Origin: Cliona cf. orientalis
Lineage: Eukaryota; Porifera; Demospongiae; Clionaida; Clionaidae
Direction: 5' to 3'
DNA: 64,000 nt
Assembly: GCA_963930775.1 (NCBI GenBank)
Contig: OZ005694.1
Span: 8,448,899 to 8,512,898 of the forward strand
Made by a program: the position numbers and the translations under genes. Positions 16,439 to 34,500 of the stretch are shown piece by piece (position 1 is the first letter of the stretch; every line of letters starts with the position of its first letter). The notes under the pieces were generated by a model that was given only the letters and a program-made list of their open reading frames with translations, did not search any database and was not told the DNA's origin.

Positions 16439-17074
16439 ATGCTCCTGGTATACGTAGCAATACTGTTCGGATACTGTGCCAGCTGTCTTTCATCGGCCAG
16501 CCAGGTTCAGATTCATGAGAGGATTCGGTTTCGAGCACAGGAAACGGTACGATCCCCGAGCGATGAAACTAGTACCCAGTCAGCAACAACAGAGACCGCG
16601 GCAACCTCAATAACAGAGAGTGCTCCATCACCACGAGACCACTTCATACAGATCTTGAGAGAATACTATACCCACCCCCACACGGGTGGTTTAGAGGAAC
16701 TGGCTAGCTTTTTCAGTATAAGTGAAATGTATCGACTAGGCCCACTTGCCAAAGATCCTCGAGTCGATCTCCCACCCTCTTTACCCTTCATCGAAATCAA
16801 TCAGGAGCAATGTCAGGAGATGGCGGACCGTCTCAACACAAATCGACAAAGCGCCGACTACTGCCATTGGACATACACATGTAATTACAATGCGAACAGA
16901 TTCCCGTCCATGATCATCAATGCAACAGAGTGCACAGCGGTAGGAGGTACAACATGCATAAAGCGAACTACCGAGATGCAGACGTTCACAAGAAGTTTTG
17001 TTGGTATTAAAGGAACATGGAGAAAGGACGATGAACCAGCAAGTGTAGTGTATGCCTACACATGCAGAGGATGA
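16439..17074 (+). CDS. Secreted six-cysteine cystine-knot-like protein (IL-17/Trunk-like), copy 3
   Basis: Intronless, 211 aa. The signal peptide and the first part of the mature protein (QVQIHERIRFRAQETVRS) are identical to copy 1, while the following Ser/Thr stretch and QEQCQEMADRLNT match copy 2, so the gene is a mosaic. All six mature-domain cysteines are kept; AICIQR is changed to TTCIKR. The upstream ATG that is in frame in copies 1 and 2 is followed directly by TGA here, which fixes translation at the Met opening the signal peptide. The gene converges on the EF-hand gene with about 150 bp between stops. Function unknown beyond being secreted. Confidence 0.8.
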   Translation: MLLVYVAILFGYCASCLSSASQVQIHERIRFRAQETVRSPSDETSTQSATTETAATSITESAPSPRDHFIQILREYYTHPHTGGLEELASFFSISEMYRLGPLAKDPRVDLPPSLPFIEINQEQCQEMADRLNTNRQSADYCHWTYTCNYNANRFPSMIINATECTAVGGTTCIKRTTEMQTFTRSFVGIKGTWRKDDEPASVVYAYTCRG

Positions 17075-17226
17075 TATTATTAAGAACTGGTTTCTGAATA
17101 ATAAACTGAACTTATTATTTTGTGTATTATTTCAATAATCCTGCATAGCCAATTAAATTTGTCATAATATGCATATCAGATTTAGATTGCAGGTTACTGA
17201 TGATTTGGAAGTGCAACTATGTTTAG

Positions 17227-20200
17227 CTATTCTAGAATGGCCTCAATGAAATGTTTGTAGGAGATGGTTCCTGAGAGGTGGGGGTCAAAGGTCTCCATGA
17301 GGTGGTACCACTGCTCGCTAGTCAGCGACACTCCGCACTGGAGTAGGACAGAGCGGAGGTCCACCACTGTCACATGACCATTGTGGGTGGAGTCAAGCCT
17401 GCTTAGAAGACGACGAAATATTCTCCACTGAGATGCCAGCTGCATAATGATATAGCTAGCTAGTCGATCGTAGGGTAGCAATGTTAGATCAAATTTTAAC
17501 ACTTCATACTAATGCATGTAGTATCTAGCCTTGTGCCCATCCCTATTCCCATCTTTTCATGTTACACTGAAACAGTGGGAATTGGAATGGGCACGAGGCT
17601 ATGTACGTAGTACCCATGCATGCAGCTAGCTACACTAGCTTGGAATAACCATCCCATGGTCTATACTCAAATGGCAGTCCTAATCACTGAAAAATACTTA
17701 AGTTGTGGTGCAAATTAGTAGTGCAAATTAATTTTAATAACATAGCTAGCTACCTGCTTTTGTAAGTTGGCTTTAACTCCCGGGAGGCCATAGGTAGGGG
17801 AGCCGTTGACCATCTCGGGGGGCTGGGGGTTAATCAGGGTGTCGCTGTAAATCGACGGCCTGTGGGCTAATAGTTGGCCCAAGTTGTTGCCACGACGATA
17901 GACGGCCGGTTGACTTGTGAATTGGGAAAGGAATGCCTTGTACGCAATGAAGCCACTGGAGGTGTCCTGAAACATGCACACTAGTCTGGCTAGTTGAGAG
18001 TCGGTCAGATCAGGACAGAGCTGGAGTAACATTGCCTGCAAGAAAATGAAAACAATAACTAGTCAATAGTCCACTCAGCAGCAGGAAATCATTCAAATAT
18101 GAAAGCAAATAGTAAAATTCCATGAAGATTATAGAATGTTAGTGACGGTATCCAAGATTAGAACCATATAATGTTATACACTTTAATAGCTGAAATGTTG
18201 TATCAAAACATCCATGCTGCCATGGTAGCTATAGCTAGTAGCCAAGTAGTATGGTTTTCACTCACAGTGAAAGTATTTGAGGTGACATAGCCCGAGTTGT
18301 GGGGATCACATGACTTGAAGTGAGAGAGCAAGGTGGAGTGATAATAGACCAGCCGCGATCGTAGAGACTCCAGTATCATATCCTCATCTCGATGAAGGGT
18401 TTTGGATCGCATGAAATAGTGGTCGTCTGTGAGCTTCTTACTACAGTGAGCTGGAGGGCCAGGGGAAGAAAGGGACAGGAGAGAGAGATCAACACAATGA
18501 TCAAGATCAGTGTTACGAACACACCATTAGCAGTGTTTGGTCTGCTTGCAAAGACTCGTATAAACTCTTTAAAGTCCACAGTACCATCCTTGTTCTTGAC
18601 TAGGGAGCTCCATAACGCTTTACCTTCTGGTCCATCACACACAACACCAAACCTAACAAAGAAAAAAAAACTATAACTCGAGAAAATTCTTAGATTTTTG
18701 TGTGAAGCTACCTTTGCATTAGTTCAGTCAGCATGGTCAGTGTGAGTCGGCCAGTATTACAGACATCAATGCAGGTGAACTCGTGAGACAAAGCAGCAGT
18801 GTGATGCAGTGCAACATCCTGCACCCCACTCACCAGTTGCTACAAAATCAATATCACATTAGAAGCTCAAAAATCCAGATTCATGCAGTTGGAATCGACA
18901 TGCACTGCAATATCCACCAATATCCTATTATAATTTCTAATTAGTTGCTATACTTCATGAATTTTGGAGAAAGTAAGATCATAATATATGACTTTGATTC
19001 ATACTAGCTACCATACCTTCCCCAAGATTAATGGTCATAGCAGATCACATAAATTATTGCACCTTCAGTTTCTCTGGCTGCAGTGAAGCCATGGGATCAT
19101 CCCGAGAGTCACCAGCTGCAGAGCCCTGCCGACCTGGCTGCTCTCCTCCCTCAAACATGGCCAGAAACTTTGGATAAGGTACCCATTTCCCCACCGAGAG
19201 ACTGTCAGCTAGCGAGGGGATGTCCACACCAGAGTGAGAGGTCAGGCCTAGCTGACGATAGAGGATGGAGATGAAGTCGGACTTGAGAATGTATCCTTTT
19301 GCCCTTGGATCATGTGACCTAATATAACGAGCAGAAAGAAAAATATATTAACAGGATAAGGATTGGCACTGAGATGCTAACTGATGAAATTCTCAGTGTA
19401 TAATATAGCTATGCAGTCATTACAGGGGGTGCATTGACGTGTTATCATGTACCTGAAGTCAGCCAGGAGATGAAGAAACTTATCCTGGAGCAGAGTCACT
19501 ATCTTGTTTTCAGCATCTTCGACTGACTCACACGCTCTCATCTCTCGAGTAATGTGATACCTATATAATATTTTATTGGTAGTATTATAGTGCACAAAAT
19601 TCACTTCTGAATCTCTTTGTTTCAGGCCATGCAATAATCTTAATCAAGATACCCTCAAGTCAGGAATCAATCTGCATTAACTTTTACGACCTACGTACGT
19701 AACTCACTTGAGGTTTGGATTTGAGAGTATGGAGTGCACCAGGCCAGAGTTGCTTCGGTTGGAAAAGTGCTCCACAAACAGTGAGTAATCGATGAGTAGG
19801 TTTGTGCTGAACCCGAGCCTCACCAGTACCTCAGTCATCTGGTCCTGGGTGATACTGATCGACATCTCATTCAGAACAATACGTATCTGCTCAGCTGTCA
19901 ACTACAGGGTAAAAAATAGTAATATTCTGCCTGAAAAATGTAATACTTTACCTTGCCACACTTGTATTTGTCTAATTCAGCGAACATGGTCATCAGCTTG
20001 CTTCGATTCTCGTTAAGCTTATTGATGATAGGGGCGATCTTGTGCGATGGGGACTCACCGTCATTATCAGCACCTTCTTTCCCACTGTGACTCGGACGGG
20101 ACTCTTTCTTCCCTTTACTGCTGCCTGCAATGTACAGTTCTGTGACTGGTTGACTCAGTAAAATACATAATAAACTTGAATAATATTATTTGAAATATTG

Positions 20201-21715
20201 TTGCATGTCCCTGATGGCCCCATGCCTTAAATTTTTATCAAATAATTATGACAAGCACCTTCAGTAGAGTTAATCTGCACTCCCAGTTTAGCCAACAGAG
20301 TGGACACTTCAATCACATCTCCTTTATCAGAATACCTGCAGAATGGATGACCATCAACAGTATCCATAACTACAGGGTATATCTTTTGATTGTACTGCAA
20401 TATTAATAGCTATACCTGTTCCATAGCATGTCAAACTGCTCGTCAGGGAGATGGCAGGAGAGCCTGCTGAGCATATTCTTGAACTCTGCCCTCCCGATGA
20501 GAGTGGCTATTCCTCGAGGAGAGGGAAGAAACTCACTCAAGTTCAGTATGCTGAAAAATGAAAATATTACTTCAGTAGCTCAGTAGTATAGTAGCTAAAG
20601 TCTTTGTTTTAAACCTAGCTATTACTTGAATCATAATAATTATTATGACTCTGAAGGTGCAACTCTGTGTAAGAGTGTATGGAGGTCTACAGATCTTATC
20701 TGCAATGATTTGACTTGCTTTTGTTTTGCTCTTTCTTTCAAGAGGTTGTGGACCTGTCCGGCCGAGAGTTTCTTCGGTACATGCCGGATGACGGGATCCA
20801 ACCAATGAGATCGATTCTCAGTGGCCGTATGGAATTTACTGAAAAACTCTTCGAATGTTATGATCTTCTTGTCATCAAGACCTAGCCTGCAAACAGAATT
20901 GAGTCAAAAATCTGATAATATTCGAAGCATTTTCTGCTCTTTGCCACTAGACTCCTCTGAAATTACATGTCAGTAAACTTTAATATATTGGCCCAGCCCC
21001 TGTGTAAGATTAATTATGTTTCAAAACTTAGATAATGAACTATCTAACCTCTTCAGTAGATCAGAGAATTGTGCTGGTGTGAGAGTATTGGAGAGGAAAT
21101 TGCTTAGGAGACGGTAGAGTGCTTCCCGGGAGACGGTCCCCCTCCCCTGGGGGTCAAAGGACGTGAATCCATGACGCAGGGCAAAGTAGGAGCCACCTTG
21201 CAGCTTCTCTTTCAGCAGGAGTATTAGCTATAGATTAGAAGTCGACACATATTATCACATAAAAACATCCCTCAATGCCTCAGCCTCATCTCCAGGTCCA
21301 TTCCCAGATTATCAATATTGGGAATTGGGAATGGTCCTGGGGATGAGACTACATTAAGTGCACATTGTCATATATAATTAATACTTACCTCCTCTGTTGT
21401 TGAGAACTGTGGTAGCCTATGCCCTCCCCCTCCCCCTCCTCCCATCACAGCACCCTGTCCTCTCTGCTGTCTGGCCGAGCACGTCCTAGTATGTCTCAAT
21501 CTACTGCTAGTCAGTCTTGCAGAGGTGTGGAGAAGATTCTCAACGGACATCTCCGGACAGGAGTGAGGGCGTCCACCACGTGCACTGCGAGGTCCTGGTG
21601 TGGCGCTGGTCAGCTTCCTGGTTTCAACTGTGATCTTGCCATGATCTTCTCTTTTCATCTGGGTAGCTGGGTGGACTATCTTTGGTAGAAGTCTTGAAGC
21701 AGTAGCTGTAGCCAT
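17227..21715 (-). CDS. EFCAB6: Multi-EF-hand protein, EFCAB6-like
   Basis: About 14 exons on the minus strand. The well-defined ones are 21389-21715, 21049-21227, 20416-20550, 18266-18440, 17754-18035 and 17227-17439; others lie near 20887-20714, 20337-20250, 20125-19952, 19900-19708, 19560-19454, 19320-19063, 18842-18712 and 18653-18530. The N-terminus is basic and glycine-rich. After it come repeated EF-hand-like units, for example SFDPQGRGTVSREALYRLL, KNKDGTVDFKEFIRVF, SCDPHNSGYVTSNTF, RLDSTHNGHVTVVDLRSVL and the final TFDPHLSGTISYKHFIEAIL. Several loops lack full calcium ligands, typical of EFCAB6 (human protein about 1500 aa; this one is shorter). Family members are linked to cilia and testis; the role here is inferred. 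The last codons lie at the breakpoint of the triplication. Some internal borders, notably near 18527 and 20700, are uncertain. Confidence 0.65.
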
Positions 21716-22537
21716 GGTCACTGTTAATTTTAGTGGTATAGCTAGTTTACTTTACTAGTATAAGATTTTTGATCAGTCACCACTAGTACTATAACAAATG
21801 ACATTATCAACATTTTAGAAGCTCTTAAAGAGATTATCACCATGGACACACTTCACACCACTTGAACAATAGGTGTCAAGTTATAGAATTAGCTCCTATT
21901 AGCACACATAGCTGAGAATTTCAGATTGAGGATGACCCATTTTCATATTATCCAGACTCTAGCATGATTATACCATAGCTATAGCTCTGATTCCAATAAT
22001 GACATGTAAACAGTCCTGCGTTGTTGTGCACCTTTTGTGGAAATGAGAGTATATAGCAAATTAAACTTAATAATTGAAGGGTCGAGAACCAGAGTGGCCT
22101 AACCCCAAATTGAATGCAAGAAACTGTCTAAAAATGGACTAAAAATCAAACACCCTACTCTACCAAATAACTCAAAATTTAAATGTAAATTTTCTGTTGC
22201 TCATGAAATGCAACGAAAAATACTTCTCAGAGCAACAATTTTCTTATCTTGACCTTGGGTACCGGTGCCAGGACTCTAGGCGCGTGCCAAAGTGTATCTC
22301 AAGTTCCTTTGTCAGGCTAAGCAATCTATTATAGCACTAGCTATTCAGAAACTTGGGGAAGAAAAAATAACAGTATGAGTGCAAAAAAATTTACAGACAC
22401 TAGGCATGTGTACAATATCATAGTACAATAAGTGGGGTGATGATAACATTAATAAGCATAAGGTATCATTACTTCTAGCTCATGAATAATAATAGTTCAA
22501 AAAGAGAGAAAGCTTAATAATTATCATTATCATGGAG
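21716..22537. other. Intergenic region between EF-hand gene and EIF2S2
   Basis: AT-rich flank with the EF-hand gene promoter near 21720 and the EIF2S2 3' flank. I see no gene, strong repeat or open frame. Confidence 0.5.
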
Positions 22538-24673
22538 TTATTGTCTTCTTCTGAGCTGAGCTCTGTTTGTCACGGCCTGGAAACCTGATTTGATGCTCTG
22601 TACGGAGCAGCGTGAGCCGCAAGTCTCGCACTGCAGGAAGAATAGTCTAGTCTCCTTCTGGAGGATGGTGTCTGGCGAGCGACATGTGTGGCATGTCACG
22701 TACTCCTCTGTGAGGAGGGAGGGAGGGAAGGAGGAAGAGGGACAGGGAAGAAGAGAGAGAAAGAGAGAGATTGTACGACTGACTATAATACGTGAATCTT
22801 GGATACCCTTGACTTACTGATGTATCTTCTGAGTACAGTCTCGATCTGTTTCTGTTGGAATTTTCCCTTGATTATCAACTGGTTATTACCATCCACACTG
22901 CCACTGTAGCAATAAAATCACGATAAAAATAACGTGTACATTCTACCATCCCAGTGCTCACTCAAGTAAGTCATAATACCAGTATTTTTAGCTACGCATA
23001 TTCTTTGAGGACTTTTATTAGTACAGATAAAGTCTTTCTTAACAAACCTTGTTCCCAGTTCTGACATGAGGAAAGCAAGTACATGCTTTGGCTGGCGATG
23101 AAGTCTGCAAAAAGGACAGGGTATATATAAGTGGCGACCCCTTACCAACTGGTGAGGAGTTTTTCTTTGGCGAACTCACAATTTACAGATATCAGTGAAG
23201 TTGACAAAAGAGGTCTTCTTGGCCCCCACTCTGACCACCTGAGGGGGTTTCATCACCAATTTCTTTTTCTGCCCCCCAACCATACTGGGGTTCTTCTGCT
23301 TCATAATATTGAATACCCTCTCGAGTAGCTGGGCAATAAAAATCAGGCTCAGATCACACAGTAATTTTATCTTACATACAGCCGGCCTATATACCTCTTC
23401 GTAAGTGTAGTCTCTGTCGGAATTTGCCCAGGGGCTGTTGTCTGTCGGCTCATCTTCCTCCTCCCCTCCCTCAACCTTCTCTTCAAAGGCATCCACGTCA
23501 ACAAGGACAACGGCCACGTCAAATCCCTCAAACGTGATGTTCTGAGAGCGAAGTAGAACGTCCATTATTATTATGCACAAGCACATTGCTAGCTTCTCTC
23601 TTCTATTCTCCCCTCCCCCCTCCCCCCTCTCTCCCTCTCTCCCCCCCCCCCCTCACTCTCTCCCTCCCTCTCTCTCTCTCTCAATCTTTCTCTTAGAGGG
23701 CACACATCTTTCTTCATATCAAAGCTTTCAAATTTCCCATCTACTACTTTTCACTCGATGCTACTTACTGGTCTTCTTTTCTTCTTCTTCTTTGGCAGTT
23801 CAAAGTCATCGATGAGTACGGCTGGCGTAGGGACAGCAGCAGCTGTGCTCGCTGCCTCGCTCTCAGCGGCAGTGCTGGGAGCCTGGACTGTCGGCTCTTG
23901 AGCTGGGGTCTCAGTGGGCGGTTCTGGGGGAGGGGCTTCCTAAAATATATATATACATGTAGTTACAAAGCAGCAATGTACATGTGTACATGCATGTACA
24001 TATACATGTATGTTAACACATTGTACATGTACCTGAGGTTGGTGAAGGAGTGTTTCTATGTCAATCTGCTTCTTTTTCTTTTTCTTCTTCTTCTTGTTCA
24101 GTTCCAGCATCTAGTAGAACACAAATGTGATACACATCTTGTACTATATATCATCATACGTAAGGCCACTTCAATTTAATATTCTATTTCTCAGGCTGGC
24201 CTTTCCTCAGGATAGGGTCGGTAGGCCAGCTTGTAAATGAAAATTAACTGGGCATGTCCTAGGTCAATAATCGAATCTTTTCTCAAAAAATCTATTGCGC
24301 ATGCTCAGAACGTAATTAAACCCAATCCCTGATCTCAAAACTAACAAAAGTTTTCTCTAAAAGTAGGTTCGGTCGGGCCCGAGAAACAGAGTTATTAAGT
24401 GGCCTAAGAGTGAAAAAAAGGTTTGGCATCAAAATGCAGCTAGCTTCTATAGTATAGTATTAGTGATCATAAGCATACAACTTGGCTGATACACAGGAAC
24501 ATACATATCCGCTGAAAAGCAGAGTACATCTGTGATAAATTTCAGGTAATGGTTAGAATACGAGGCCTCGGGGCAGAGACCCTTCATGGGGACAACACTA
24601 CAAAGGAATTTGTTCATAAGCATTAATTATTCTCTACCAGATCATCCTCAGGAGGTGCTTCAGTAGTAGCCAT
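22538..24673 (-). CDS. EIF2S2: Eukaryotic translation initiation factor 2 subunit beta
   Basis: Exons on the minus strand run from ATG 24673 to TAA 22538-22540. The N-terminus [11 protein letters not shown] is followed by lysine-rich blocks ([12 protein letters not shown] and [10 protein letters not shown]), the K-boxes that bind eIF5 and eIF2B epsilon. An acidic stretch ([10 protein letters not shown]) comes next. The conserved core reads [59 protein letters not shown] and [18 protein letters not shown]. The C-terminal C4 zinc ribbon has VTCHTC and [10 protein letters not shown] and ends [16 protein letters not shown]. eIF2 beta is part of the heterotrimer that brings initiator Met-tRNA to the ribosome. 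The gene diverges from DHX35 across 188 bp. Identity is secure; N-terminal exon borders are less certain. Confidence 0.93.
24160..24407. mobile_element. AAGGCCACT-type MITE in EIF2S2 intron
   Basis: Terminal inverted repeats TAAGGCCACTT..CTATTTCTC and GAGAAACAG..AAGTGGCCTA. The same end sequence begins the larger element at 54580-55278. Confidence 0.6.
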
Positions 24674-24861
24674 GGCTCACGCACGACGAGTTTAACAGTG
24701 CTTGATCTTTGAGATGAGGTCTGTTGTCTAAAACAAGATACAGTATTGCATCAGCCACTTTCTATATGAAGTGCACGTGGAGGTGTGGGTGCACTTATTC
24801 CAAATGTCGCGCACCATATTGAATTTCTGAATAAAGCGCACTAACTCTAGATCGATCGATC
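24674..24861. promoter_or_regulatory. Bidirectional promoter EIF2S2/DHX35
   Basis: Only 188 bp separates the two divergent start codons. No TATA box is seen toward DHX35; an ATCGATCGATC palindrome lies just before its ATG. Confidence 0.6.
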
Positions 24862-31252
<6,391 letters not shown>

Positions 31253-31562
31253 TCATAATCTTAGTGTCCATGACATCATCTCTTTTATAATATCACTAAG
31301 TCTTGGTACGTGTTCTAAAACTAAAAGAATCAGAAAATTAGTTACATAATTGTTGCAAAAACGTACAGTATGTCAATCAATGTGTCACGCGATACAAAGC
31401 AGTGCTACCGATAATATCAAGTGTATGAAATCATTCACAATTATAGGCCTAACAAGCGGGTGCAAATTAAACAAAAGATATGCATGCTTTTCGGTATAAT
31501 AATTATTACTGGTATTGTTAATGCATGCAGCGTTTCAGCTTCAGTGAAAATTATACAAGTTT
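31253..31562. other. Intergenic region between convergent DHX35 and MYND gene
   Basis: About 310 bp, AT-rich, holding both 3' ends. No gene or repeat is recognised. Confidence 0.5.
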
Positions 31563-34500
31563 TCAGTCATAGAGTAGCTGTTCTTTCTTCTTGTTTAGTG
31601 GACAGAAAGGCCTGTGATTGGGCCAGTCCTGTTTCTGGCAGGTGCGGCCACAGTAAGCCGCCCTGACGCACGGACACATCATCAGCGAGGTCGACTTCTT
31701 CTTGCAATTTTTGCAGCGGCAGATGCCCCTGTGCTTCTCCCAGTCGCTCTTCCTACACTCCGACCCGCAGTAGAGGGCACCTTCGCAGTGACAAACTATC
31801 AGCTCGCTCGGCTGACGACCACAAAAAGTACACTTTGTCTCGATCTCATCCTCGTCCGTTGGCTTCACTTCACGCCAAGCCGGGCCCTGCTGCTTTGTAA
31901 AGGAAGAATATTCCGGCAAATGGGTGGCCCCTGTCTTGGTAGTTTTTCCGCGCAAGGCAGCAGTGCACTCGTTTTTGTGCCCATACTTCCAGTGCAGCTC
32001 CTGGCAATGCTTGCCGCAGTAGTTGGTCTTGAGGCAGCCACCGCACTTCTTCACCATCGTGAGTATCCTGCTGCAGTAGTGACACTGGATAATCTCGGGG
32101 ATCCCGAGCGAGATAAAAGGTTTTGGGCCATCATCACTACCACCGCCGCCGCTACCACTACCACTACTAGAGTCGGACATGCTGGTTGGAGGGCGATTCT
32201 TAGCCTGTGTGGTAGCACTACCAGTAGTAGTCGAGGCAGCTGCCCCATCTTTCGTATTAGTGGTAATAGTTGCAGGAGGTCTCGAAACTGTAGTGCTCTC
32301 TTTGCACGACACTTTGTGAAGTTTCCAGTGTTTCTGCTGACAGTCTTTGTTACAGTACTGCACTGCTTGACAGCGGGTGCACTTTCGGAGATTTTCTGAA
32401 GTTTGGCCGCAGTAGCTACACTTGGACTCCTTCTCACGCTTCTTCATCCGTTCGTAACCCTCGTGTAGGTCGAGATCCGTCAAATTTCTCAACTTCCTGT
32501 ACGATTCCTGTATCTCTGGGTCACAATCTGAGAGAATGTGTGAAGCCAAATCGTCAATTGTCGGCAGATTTTTCACTTCTGGCTCCGGGTAGAAGTAAAT
32601 GGGATAAATGACGGCTCTTGTGAAGCAGGGAGAAAGTTTCCAATGGGAAAGGAGTTCTTGCCGTTCGTTGCTTTCCGTAGGTGAAACCAGAGGAGCCGTA
32701 CGCTTGGCAAAGTATTTGAGCACCCTTTCCAAGAGTTGGTAAAGTTCAACAGAAATTTCTGACATGACCGGAGACTCGACCATTGTGCTCCAAATGGGAA
32801 AAACGGGACTGCCATGTTTAGCAGAGCAGAAAGACAGATCAATTGCTGGCGTCTTTCGAGAATAGTCAAACACTCGAGTGTTGACAGCCAGTAGGATATT
32901 GGACCCACCTGGCTCACTGTAGGTGAAAAAGAATGCCTCCTCTTTCTGTAAGAGATCGGCAACAATGTTCTTTATTTTGATCAATGGAGGGGCATCAGGT
33001 GATGAACGTACAGCAACCTCTTCATCACTGAACTGGCTTCGACAAAATTCTGCCACCGTTTTCTTATCAAAGGTCATCAAGGGAAGCAGGAATGGATTAT
33101 TGGGATCGGACATATAGACGGGTACCTCTTGCTCAAAATCGTACGCTGTGCGCTTGGCATGGACTGCGATAGTTTTGTTCTTTTTTGAAACTTTGAGGGA
33201 CAAGCTGTTATAGTCGATGCAGTAAGGATAACTCATATCAATCTTGTGTTCGCCACAGGAGAGCTCAATATCGTACGGTGATATTCTCCTTGGCTCCAGT
33301 TGCTTAGATGTAGAATAAACGTCAAATGCTTTTTCACTGAATGAGATTTCAGATTCAAAAAAGTGGCCGTTACCGAGGTGACTGGTTAGCGAGCCAAACG
33401 AGGTGGGCATGTGTTTAGGAACACGGGTGAGTGGTGCATCAAAAGAGTGTTTAAAATGCCCGCGAACTCTGAAATCAGCAAGCTTACCACTAAAGAGGGT
33501 CCTGTTACCGTTATCATTGACATCAATCAGCGTCACAGTGTGGCCATTTTGGTCAAAAGTTACGGGACAGTAGAAATGCAGCTTCACCTTTTTGCTCCCT
33601 TTACTCTCTCTGGTTAGAGCTAGGCTGCTGACACAGTGGTAAGTGGCATCGTCATCGTCAATCTTCAGTTCCCCTTCATGTAGGTGAGGTACGATGAATC
33701 CAAAGCGATCTTTGACGACCGACATATCTAATTCGATGCAGTACTGTCCGAGGAATTCATACATTCGAAGTCCCCTACACGTTGGACAACATGACTCTTT
33801 CACGGCAAGATGAATATGCAAATCGTGAAGATAGGCCTGCATCTGTAAATCAGGCAAGAAACGTTTCATCTTCCCACCCATGAAAGCAACTTGGGGCAAA
33901 ACGCCAACAAGGTCGCTTAGACGAAACCAATAGTTGTAGTTGGTGGTATCAACATCAGCTTGCGCTACAAACATCTGTAGAGCTCTGATTGCTGACGTGG
34001 CACTAATCTGTGGTCCTACATTCTCCTTCAGACTGACCGATGTTAGTAGAGCAGCAATAAGAGAGTCACAGAAATTAGAAGCAGCCCCAAGGTGGGACAA
34101 ACGGAGGGCGTGACGTAAAACGACGCGCTTCCAGATGATGATATGAGGGGTAAAATGGAACTTACCGTGCAGCGCTTTTTGATCGGGAGTGGCAGGGAGT
34201 AAGCTGCCATAACCACTCTTGTCGTAGCTCAGTGCACGAATACCATAAATTATGGGCATTAGCTTTGTGTTTATACCGGTACAATGTTCAATGTAAGCCT
34301 TCGTTGTGCGTCGCACACCTACTGCCTTGAGAGTTCCCGTGTAGAGCAAGCCGTCGGGCTTGAGAAGGGGCGTGGCATAGAGGAGGATGTTGGAAAGCGA
34401 GACAATTTCACAGAGCGTCGCTGTGTGTATGACGTCGTACACTCGCTCAATTTGGAGCTTGGGGCCATGGTAAGAGTTCTGTAGTTCACGACAGAAGTGT

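Larger units (their letters stand above)
12044..17236. repeat. Segmental tandem triplication (units of about 1.88, 1.74 and 1.57 kb)
   Basis: Unit 1 runs about 12044-13927, unit 2 about 13928-15666, unit 3 about 15667-17236. Each starts with CTTGAA(A)GAAGGCACCTCCC, homologous to the AAK1 5' flank. Each carries one intronless secreted-protein gene and ends with GCAACTAT..TTCTAGA. In unit 3 that ending is the tail of the EF-hand gene's last exon. Units 1 and 2 therefore hold a duplicate of the final codons of the neighbour. In unit 2 the promoter-distal part is inverted (14433-14690). Confidence 0.85.

Noticed and set aside
21419-21688. Plus-strand open frame opposite the EF-hand gene's first exon
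   Set aside because: It is a shadow of the minus-strand coding exon with no start context or family match.
31614-32399. Plus-strand 261-codon open frame
   Set aside because: It is antisense to the MYND finger region. Its length follows from the codon bias of the real gene.
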